From contig RFPG01000019.1 in the NCBI GenBank assembly GCA_009926245.1, positions 1 to 11,967 of the forward strand: a stretch of DNA of 11,967 nucleotides. The letters are read 5' to 3'. Made by a program: the position numbers and the translations under genes. The DNA comes from Sphingobacteriia bacterium. GTDB lineage: Bacteria > Bacteroidota > Bacteroidia > UBA7662. The notes under the pieces were generated by a model. That model ran no database searches, was not told the DNA's origin, and saw only the letters and a list, made by a program, of their open reading frames with translations. Position 1 is the first letter of the stretch. The number at the start of each line of letters is the position of its first letter. Below are positions 6,611 through 11,967 of the stretch, piece by piece.

Positions 6611-7753
6611 TTATTGTCCGCTCTTGGCTTTGATTCCCTCCCTGCGCTTTTTCATCTCCAGGGATTTGTCGTTCAATTTGAGCTGAGCGTACAATTGTTG
6701 CAAGGATACCATGGTATTGCTGTCGTCGGGTTGCAATTCCAAGGCCTTTTCGAGGTAGGGCTGGGCTTTTTCGAAAGCCGCTTTGGCTTTGGCGATGGCC
6801 GCATCGTATTCCTTTTGCTTGGAAAAGGGAATCTTGTTCGCTTCGTTGGCGAGTTCAGCGGCCGTGTTGAAATGCATGGCACCGAGGTTGTAATAAGGAT
6901 CAAAATAATCGGCTTTGATTTCGATGGCTTTGAGGTAATCGGTTTCCGACAAGGAGCCTTTTTTGAGGTTATCGTAGGCCGTGCCCCGCGCAAAGTAGAG
7001 GTTGGGGTTGGTGGGATCCAGCTCAATGGCTTTGGATAATTTCTCGATGGCCATTTCTTGCTTGCCCTGGCTGAGATAAATATTGAGTTCGTCGATGACC
7101 AAGCCAATATCGTTGGGATAGGCTTGACGACCCTGGGCTAAGTATTGCAGAGCCGCCGCGGTATCCCCCGCCAACTTAGTGAGCCGCGCTAGTTCAACAT
7201 AAACGCCTGGTTTGTTGTATTGATTGTCTAACAAGGCTTTCCAATAACGCAGGGCCTTGGCACTTGAATCCATTTTGCCGGCCGTGAGGGCTGCGTTAAA
7301 GAGAACCGAGGTATCGTTGGGCGTGACCGAAAGCAATTGCTCAAAGCGGGCTAAGGCTGCGGGGTACTTTTTTCCGACAAAAGCTTCCACCCCTTCGTTG
7401 TAGATGGCGCCTTGAATGGTTAAGACCTTTTTGGTCGCATCGTCCTTGTGTTCGTTTTTGGTGTCCAATTCGATGCAACGACGGTAGGATTCCCACGCAA
7501 TGTCCAAGGCGTCCGGGAACTTGGGTGACCAACTGGTATCCCCGTAAATACCCAAATGCACTTCCCCACGGTAGAACCAGGCCTTGGCTGTGTTCATCGT
7601 TTTGGGGTGAACAACCGCCTCGTCGATGGACGCTTTGGCTTTGTCAAATTCACTGTAACGAATGTAAATGATAGCGCTTTGAACTTTGTTAGGCTGAGCG
7701 TAAGCCGCACTTCCCATCACAAGGAACAGGAGGCTCCGAAGCAGGGTTTTCAT
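6611..7753 (-). CDS. Secreted tetratricopeptide-repeat protein downstream of gyrA
   Basis: A probable periplasmic TPR protein of unknown function. The N-terminus (MKTLLRSLLFLVMGSAAYA) is a clear Sec signal peptide, with cleavage likely after Ala19. The rest is helical repeats: degenerate units around 24-70 and 110-175, then clear TPRs near 185-215, 235-265 and 268-298. A charged segment (about 300-335) and a last repeat near 336-375 follow. Consensus-like pieces are KAIELDPTNPNLYFARGTAY (241-260), KAIEIKADYFDPYYNLGAMH (275-294) and KALELQPDDSN (336-346). I chose the ATG at 7753 (380 aa): it gives the signal peptide and lies 10 bases after the gyrA stop. An upstream in-frame ATG at 7882 would lie inside gyrA and hide the signal. 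TPR proteins are scaffolds for protein contacts; the partner is not evident here. Confidence 0.88.
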   Translation of the reverse strand: MKTLLRSLLFLVMGSAAYAQPNKVQSAIIYIRYSEFDKAKASIDEAVVHPKTMNTAKAWFYRGEVHLGIYGDTSWSPKFPDALDIAWESYRRCIELDTKNEHKDDATKKVLTIQGAIYNEGVEAFVGKKYPAALARFEQLLSVTPNDTSVLFNAALTAGKMDSSAKALRYWKALLDNQYNKPGVYVELARLTKLAGDTAAALQYLAQGRQAYPNDIGLVIDELNIYLSQGKQEMAIEKLSKAIELDPTNPNLYFARGTAYDNLKKGSLSETDYLKAIEIKADYFDPYYNLGAMHFNTAAELANEANKIPFSKQKEYDAAIAKAKAAFEKAQPYLEKALELQPDDSNTMVSLQQLYAQLKLNDKSLEMKKRREGIKAKSGQ

Positions 7754-7763
7754 GAAGGTTGGT

Positions 7764-10283
7764 TTAAGAGAGGTTGGTAGAATCTTGGTTTTCGTTGGGT
7801 TCGATGTTCTCGTCGTTAGGTTGGCTTTCTGAAGGTTCGTGCTCGTCCTTTTGAACCAAAGCAACCGATGCAATGCGGTCATCGCCCTGCAATTTGATCA
7901 GGCGAACCCCTTGGGTGGCCCGGCCCATCACACGCAGGCTCTCCACTCCAATTCGAATGGTGACCCCGCTTTTGTTGATAATCATCAAGTCATCCTGTTC
8001 ATCCACCGCTTGAAGAGCCACCAAGGCCCCTGTTTTTTCGGTGATATTCAGGGTTCGAACCCCTTTGCCACCTCGGTTGGTAACCCGATAATCATCTATA
8101 CCGGAACGTTTTCCGTAGCCGGTCTCTGAAACTACGAGGAGGGTTGTTTCGGGGTTTTGTACACAAACCATCCCTATCACAAATTCGGAGGCCGAGTCCA
8201 GAAATACGCCCCTCACGCCGGTCGCGGTCCGACCCATAGGCCTGACTTTGGATTCATGAAAACGAATGGCCCGACCGGTGTTGGTAGCCATCACCATTTC
8301 GGATTGTCCGTTGGTTAGACGGGCCTCGAGGAGTTGATCGCCTTCGTTGATATTGATGGCGTTGATGCCGTTGGCACGGGGCCTGCTGTACGCTTCAAGG
8401 GTTGTTTTTTTGATTACTCCACTGCGGGTGCAGAAGACAATGTAGTTGGAATCAAGATACTCCTGTTCATCCAAGCTGCGCACCGATATGTAGGCTCTGA
8501 TCTTGTCATCCTGGGGAATCTGTAACAAATTCTGTACGGCACGCCCTTTGGTGTTTTTGGCGCCCTCTGGAATTTCATAAACTTTCATCCAAAAACATCG
8601 ACCACGTTCTGTGAACAACAACATGTAATGATGGGTAGAGGCCACGACCATATGCTCGATGAAATCTTCATCACGGGTAGCGCCGCCCATTGCCCCACGG
8701 CCTCCACGATGTTGGACGCGGTATTCTGCAACTGGGGTGCGCTTGATATACCCCATATGGGATACGGTGACCACGACATCCTCTTCTTCGATCATGTCTT
8801 CCATCCGAAAGTCCCCTGCGGCATAGACGATTTCGGAGCGGCGGGCGTCTCCGAATTTGTCCTTGATTTCCGTGAGCTCGTCCTTGATAATTTGCATGCG
8901 CAGTCCTTCGTCGGAGATGATGGCTTTGAGCCTGGCAATCAGGGCCATAATCTCCGCGTATTCTTGGCGGATTTTGTCACGCTCCATGCCGGTTAAGCGC
9001 TGGAGTCGCAGTTCCAAAATGGCCTTGGATTGAATCTCGCTGAGGCCGAATTGGCTCATCAAGCCTTCTTTGGCGATATCAGGGGTTGCCGAGGCGCGGA
9101 TCAACGAAATGATTTCGTCCAAATGGTCCAAAGCAATCAAATAGCCTTCCAGAATATGGGCTTTTCGCTGGGCTTCGGCCAGGTCGTAACGGGTCCTGCG
9201 GAGGACCACTTCGTGCCGGTGATCCACAAAATGCCGAATCAAATCCAATAGATTCAGCGCCTGAGGACGTCCGTTGACCAGAGCGATGTTGTTGACTGAA
9301 AACGAACTCTGCAACGCCGTGTACTTGTACAAATGATTAAGGACCACCGATGCCATGGCGTCTTTGCGAATCTCGTAGACAATGCGCATGCCATCCCGAT
9401 CCGATTCATCCCGAATTTCCGAGATGCCTTCCAGCTTCTTCTCGTTCACCAGGTCCCCGGTCTTCTGAAGCATGTCGGCTTTGTTGACCAAGTAGGGGAT
9501 TTCGGTAACAACAATGCGCTCCCGGCCGTTATCAAGAACCTCGACCGTTGCCCTGGCACGGATCACCACCCTCCCTCTTCCGGTTAGCAGGGCATCACGT
9601 ATTCCTTCGTACCCGTACAACAATCCACCGGTGGGGAAATCAGGGGCCTTGACATAGGCCAATAATTCATCGCAGGTGATATCACGTCGGTCGATATAGG
9701 CATGGATGCCATCGATCAACTCACTCAGGTTGTGAGGAGCCATGTTGGTCGCCATACCGACCGCAATACCGGCACTGCCGTTCATCAGCAGATGGGGGAA
9801 TTTGCACGGCATGACCGTGGGCTCCTCCAGAGAATCATCAAAATTGAGCTGAAAATCGACGGTTTCTTTGTCGATATCTTCAAGCATTTCTTCGGCCAAG
9901 CGAGTCAGGCGTGCCTCGGTATAACGCATCGCCGCCGGGCTATCCCCGTCCACCGAGCCAAAGTTACCCTGGCCATCCACCAGCGGGTAACGCATGGACC
10001 AAGGCTGGGCCATGCGGACCATGGTATCGTAAACCGATGAATCACCGTGTGGGTGGTATTTACCCAAGACCTCCCCCACGATACGGGCTGATTTCTTGTA
10101 GGGTTTGTTGTAGGCCAGGCCCAACTCGTTCATACCGAACAAAACCCTTCGATGGACTGGTTTGAGGCCATCTCGCACATCGGGGAGGGCTCGGGAAACA
10201 ATCACCGACATCGAATAATCGATGTAGGCGGATTTCATTTCCTCTTCGATCTGAATGGGGATTATTTTGGAAGAATCGGCCAT
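7764..10283 (-). CDS. gyrA: DNA gyrase subunit A
   Basis: The DNA-cleaving and rejoining subunit of gyrase, which with GyrB introduces negative supercoils using ATP. The breakage-reunion domain spans about residues 8-490: [12 protein letters not shown] at 38-49, the quinolone region [10 protein letters not shown] at 77-86, and catalytic Tyr121 in AMRYTEARL. The C-terminal beta-pinwheel starts near 495 and carries the gyrase-specific box QHRGGRG (524-530), which separates GyrA from ParC. Later blade motifs include NRGGKG (736-741). An acidic, Asn/Glu-rich tail occupies about 813-839. Length 839 aa is typical of Bacteroidota. Ser82 and Asp86, equivalent to E. coli Ser83 and Asp87, are the drug-sensitive residues. 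First gene of an operon with the TPR and rsmF genes, divergent from exbB across a 103-base gap. GyrB is not in the window. Confidence 0.97.
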   Translation of the reverse strand: MADSSKIIPIQIEEEMKSAYIDYSMSVIVSRALPDVRDGLKPVHRRVLFGMNELGLAYNKPYKKSARIVGEVLGKYHPHGDSSVYDTMVRMAQPWSMRYPLVDGQGNFGSVDGDSPAAMRYTEARLTRLAEEMLEDIDKETVDFQLNFDDSLEEPTVMPCKFPHLLMNGSAGIAVGMATNMAPHNLSELIDGIHAYIDRRDITCDELLAYVKAPDFPTGGLLYGYEGIRDALLTGRGRVVIRARATVEVLDNGRERIVVTEIPYLVNKADMLQKTGDLVNEKKLEGISEIRDESDRDGMRIVYEIRKDAMASVVLNHLYKYTALQSSFSVNNIALVNGRPQALNLLDLIRHFVDHRHEVVLRRTRYDLAEAQRKAHILEGYLIALDHLDEIISLIRASATPDIAKEGLMSQFGLSEIQSKAILELRLQRLTGMERDKIRQEYAEIMALIARLKAIISDEGLRMQIIKDELTEIKDKFGDARRSEIVYAAGDFRMEDMIEEEDVVVTVSHMGYIKRTPVAEYRVQHRGGRGAMGGATRDEDFIEHMVVASTHHYMLLFTERGRCFWMKVYEIPEGAKNTKGRAVQNLLQIPQDDKIRAYISVRSLDEQEYLDSNYIVFCTRSGVIKKTTLEAYSRPRANGINAININEGDQLLEARLTNGQSEMVMATNTGRAIRFHESKVRPMGRTATGVRGVFLDSASEFVIGMVCVQNPETTLLVVSETGYGKRSGIDDYRVTNRGGKGVRTLNITEKTGALVALQAVDEQDDLMIINKSGVTIRIGVESLRVMGRATQGVRLIKLQGDDRIASVALVQKDEHEPSESQPNDENIEPNENQDSTNLS

Positions 10284-10307
10284 TGGGCAACTTAGGGGTT
10301 AAAAGCC

Positions 10308-10315
10308 CGAAAATA
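10308..10315 (-). promoter_or_regulatory. Weak -7-like element upstream of gyrA
   Basis: On the minus strand this reads TATTTTCG, one mismatch from the Bacteroidota TAnnTTTG consensus, 24 bases before the gyrA ATG. A TTG lies about 24 bases further upstream, wider than usual. It is the best candidate I can see for this strand but weak. Confidence 0.2.
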
Positions 10316-10333
10316 CGAGGTTTTTCATGCATT

Positions 10334-10360
10334 TTTGGCCAATTGAACGTTCTATTTTTG
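10334..10360 (+). promoter_or_regulatory. Candidate Bacteroidota-type promoter for exbB-exbD-tonB
   Basis: A perfect TAnnTTTG element (TATTTTTG, 10353-10360) lies 26 bases before the exbB start in the gyrA-exbB divergent gap. TTTG at 10334-10337 precedes it by 15 bases, the same spacing and same eight-base core as upstream of the dehydrogenase operon. The spacing is shorter than the usual 19-21 bases, so the upstream element is tentative. Confidence 0.4.
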
Positions 10361-10386
10361 CCTTTACACCCTCAAACAACGAGACG

Positions 10387-11079
10387 ATGATGCAACCCAT
10401 GTCGGATTTCCTTTTTCTGCAGGCCCAAGCCCCCCTTGGCTCCAAGGAATCTTCTTTACAGGTCCTGGATTTGGCCCTCAAAGGTGGGCCTTTTATGATC
10501 CCACTTTTGCTTTTTTCAATCCTGACGGTCTATCTCATGGTGGAGCGTTGGATGACCTTGGCCCGTTACCGCAAAGGCATGGACCAACTTCACCGCGATG
10601 TTCAGGTCCTGATTAAATCCGGTCAACGGGTGCAGGCTGTGGAGACCTGCCGTCGTTCGGAGCTTCCCCTGGCCCGCTTGTATTTGCAATTGTTTGAAAA
10701 AAACGCGGTGTTGACCGAACAAAATCTCCGAGAACACATGAATTACTACGGCAAAAAGGAAGCGGTTTTGTACGAAAAAAATCTGGCCATGTTGGCCACG
10801 GTATCCGGTGCAGCCCCGATGGTGGGTTTCCTGGGCACGGTTACCGGGATGATCCGAGCCTTTTACCAACTTTCGGTATCGGGTTCGGCAGTGGATCCGG
10901 CAGCCTTATCCGGGGGTATTTACGAGGCGATGGTCACCACGGCCGCTGGCTTAATGGTTGGCATCCTCGCCTATCTCGCCTACAATTATTTTACGGTCCG
11001 CGTAGAGAGACAGCTTACTGAATTGGAATTTATGGTCGGCGATACCCTGGAATTAATGCCCCAGGCGGATGCGTCATGA
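10387..11079 (+). CDS. exbB: ExbB/TolQ/MotA-family proton channel protein
   Basis: The inner-membrane channel component of the ExbB-ExbD-TonB complex, which uses the proton gradient to energise TonB-dependent outer-membrane transport. From the ATG at 10387 it is 230 aa. A short N-terminal segment is followed by TM1 (about 36-53, IPLLLFSILTVYLMVERW) and a cytoplasmic helical region (55-130). TM2 (about 132-160) contains the family motif SGAAPMVGFLGTVTGMI (140-156), and TM3 (about 181-203) contains MVTTAAGLMVGILAYLAYN. An ATG 20 codons upstream (10327) would lie within the promoter candidate, so I reject it; the next ATG at 10390 is equally possible. No Shine-Dalgarno sequence is present. The stop overlaps exbD as ATGA. 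TolQ is the alternative assignment, but the downstream tonB-like start favours ExbB. Confidence 0.9.
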   Translation: MMQPMSDFLFLQAQAPLGSKESSLQVLDLALKGGPFMIPLLLFSILTVYLMVERWMTLARYRKGMDQLHRDVQVLIKSGQRVQAVETCRRSELPLARLYLQLFEKNAVLTEQNLREHMNYYGKKEAVLYEKNLAMLATVSGAAPMVGFLGTVTGMIRAFYQLSVSGSAVDPAALSGGIYEAMVTTAAGLMVGILAYLAYNYFTVRVERQLTELEFMVGDTLELMPQADAS

Positions 11080-11468
11080 ACTTTCGCCAGCCCTCCAAAG
11101 TCCGTGCCGATTTCAGCATGGCCTCGATGACCGATATCGTTTTCTTGTTGCTGATATTTTTTTTATTAACCTCCACCTTGGTAGCACCTCAAGCCCTGAA
11201 GTTGATCCTCCCCAAAGGCAAGGGACAGAACCTTGAATCCAAAGTTATCCGCATCAGCATCGATAGCTTGTCGGCTTACTACCTGGAACAGAAGCCCTTG
11301 TCCAAGAGCGCTTTACAGGCTGAAATTCGGACCTTGGCCTCTGCCGATACCGGACAAACCCTGATGTTACAGGCCCATCAAAGCGTACCCGTTCAGGAAG
11401 TGGTGGATGTCATGCAATGGTCCCGGGAAGCCGGGCTCAAAATGGTGTTAGCGACCGACCCTCGATGA
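11076..11468 (+). CDS. exbD: ExbD/TolR-family biopolymer transport protein
   Basis: The partner of ExbB, a single-span protein whose transmembrane Asp takes part in proton conduction. The cytoplasmic N-terminus (1-19) leads to the transmembrane segment MTDIVFLLLIFFLLTSTL (18-35), with the essential-type Asp20 at its start. The periplasmic domain (about 40-130) follows, with LPKGKGQ near 45-51 and the family's Q-x-x-V-x-V-M-Q region (110-115). Length 130 aa is normal. The start codon overlaps the exbB stop (ATGA), and the stop codon overlaps the next gene's start (ATGA), so the three genes are almost certainly translated in series from one transcript. Many Bacteroidota carry two exbD copies in a row; only one is present here. 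Confidence 0.92.
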   Translation: MNFRQPSKVRADFSMASMTDIVFLLLIFFLLTSTLVAPQALKLILPKGKGQNLESKVIRISIDSLSAYYLEQKPLSKSALQAEIRTLASADTGQTLMLQAHQSVPVQEVVDVMQWSREAGLKMVLATDPR

Positions 11469-11620
11469 AGAACCCCCTCGGTCGTTCCGGTTCAGCTTGG
11501 TTGATTTCCCTGCTTATGCATGGGTTGTTACTCCTTTTGCTGGCCATGCTGCACCTTGGATTGCCCGAAGCACCCCCTCCTCCCTCCCCTGGGGGAGGCC
11601 TGGCCTTGGCCCTGGGGGTT
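11465..11620 (+). pseudogene. tonB: TonB-like energy transducer, N-terminal fragment cut off at a sequence join
   Basis: Only the beginning of the gene is credible. After a short polar start, residues ~11-33 ([23 protein letters not shown]) form the N-terminal membrane anchor with the His of TonB-type anchors. Next come a proline-rich stretch [11 protein letters not shown] and [10 protein letters not shown], which resembles the start of Bacteroidota TonB-like proteins (proline run, then a G-rich short beta-like segment). The frame stays open to the window end. Beyond about 11620, however, the translation is the antisense of an ahpF gene and looks random (His-, Arg- and Gln-rich). It is coupled to exbD by ATGA overlap, the expected place for tonB. 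The end given is approximate. The break is more likely an assembly artefact than a real pseudogene. Confidence 0.6.
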
Positions 11621-11626
11621 GAAGAT
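11611..11626. other. Probable chimeric join between two unrelated genomes
   Basis: To the left, the plus strand is Bacteroidota tonB-like coding sequence in an intact exbB-exbD-tonB operon. To the right, the minus strand is proteobacterial-type ahpF, whose similarity stops abruptly after Phe-Asn-Pro with no stop codon and no domain boundary. Base composition rises clearly to the right. Both coding frames share codon boundaries across CTGGGGGTTGAAGATGGC, so a short shared sequence could have caused the join. No inverted repeats, target duplication or integrase were seen. Confidence 0.75.
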
Positions 11627-11967
11627 GGCCATGAGCGAGAGCGCCTGCACCACGTCCGGGCAGTTGTGGCAGGACAGGGACATGTAGACCTCGAAGCTGA
11701 AGTCACCGTCCAGCGCACGGATGCCTTCAATCACCTCGGCCTCGACCTTGGGCGGGTGGCCGCCGGTCCACAGCAGGGCCAGCACCAGCGAAGTGAACTC
11801 ATGGCCCAGGGGCAGACCCGCAAAGCGCACGCCGCTGTTTTGTCCCTCTCGGGCGATCACAAAGGAGGGCTGGCGAGCGTCCTGGCCGCCCAAGTCCAGG
11901 CTGACCTTGTCGCTCAAGGCCGCAATGGTTTGCAGCAGCGCACGCATCTCGGCCGCGGTGGGGCTGT
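11615..11967 (-). pseudogene. ahpF: Alkyl hydroperoxide reductase subunit F, internal N-terminal-domain fragment
   Basis: AhpF is the NADH-dependent flavoprotein that re-reduces the peroxidase AhpC. This piece covers part of its N-terminal tandem thioredoxin-fold domain and reads in frame from the window end. It contains [39 protein letters not shown] followed by [27 protein letters not shown] with the redox pair C-x-x-C (SCHNC), then [13 protein letters not shown]. These match E. coli AhpF closely in order and spacing. The upstream end lies outside the window (the ATG at 11947 is internal to the family). Downstream the similarity stops at the join, so the second half of this domain and the whole flavin part are missing. 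GC-rich codon choice suggests Burkholderiales or a relative, and is unlike the other genes here. The identification is very strong; its genomic origin is inferred. Confidence 0.88.

Noticed and set aside
5663..6686. Two sizeable plus-strand open frames (5663-6214 and 6078-6686) opposite rsmF
   Set aside because: Their translations show no domain or composition signal. They mirror the rsmF coding strand, which carries clear methyltransferase motifs.
7754..7882. 43-residue N-terminal extension of the TPR protein from the ATG at 7882
   Set aside because: It lies inside gyrA and would bury the obvious signal peptide that begins at 7753.
11528..11614. C-terminal 29 residues of the minus-strand frame after Phe-Asn-Pro as part of AhpF
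   Set aside because: AhpF similarity ends at Phe-Asn-Pro. The continuation is the antisense of the proline-rich tonB start, so it is read-through across the join.

Overview
The window reads as a chromosomal housekeeping stretch from a member of the Bacteroidota of roughly even base composition. Three things point there: the gene order (leucine dehydrogenase, nusB, a DUF1573 lipoprotein, yajC, coaE; gyrA followed by a TPR protein; exbB-exbD-tonB), the very long form of NusB, and start codons that mostly lack Shine-Dalgarno sequences while the two best promoter candidates carry the Bacteroidota-type TAnnTTTG element. I cannot place it below phylum level. Coding density is very high. No stretch of 300 bases or more lacks a gene, and the largest gaps are two divergent promoter regions of about 70 and 100 bases.

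Layout: (1) 49-1767, minus: an ABC exporter half-transporter with degenerate ATPase residues. (2) 1841-5304, plus: a tight five-gene operon of leucine dehydrogenase, NusB, DUF1573 lipoprotein, YajC and CoaE, with overlaps or gaps of 20 bases or less. (3) 10283 down to 5271, minus: gyrA, a secreted TPR protein and an RsmF-like rRNA m5C methyltransferase, again tightly spaced. This operon meets the previous one tail to tail, and the ends of coaE and rsmF overlap by 34 bases. (4) 10387 onward, plus: exbB, exbD and the start of a tonB-like gene, joined by ATGA overlaps, encoding the proton-motive-force-driven outer-membrane energising complex.

The last ~350 bases do not belong with the rest. At about 11611-11626 the tonB-like gene is cut off. 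It is followed by GC-rich DNA whose minus strand encodes the N-terminal thioredoxin-fold region of AhpF, of proteobacterial (probably betaproteobacterial) character. That fragment is truncated exactly at the join, and a chimeric assembly is the likeliest explanation.

Functionally the genes are core ones: transcription (NusB), DNA topology (GyrA), rRNA modification, coenzyme A synthesis, Sec translocation (YajC), branched-chain amino acid catabolism and TonB energy transduction. I see no RNA genes, CRISPR arrays, insertion sequences, phage genes or defence genes, and no convincing undescribed system. The points most worth a second look are the chimeric end, the degenerate ABC transporter, the NusB insertion and the shared promoter architecture of the two plus-strand operons.
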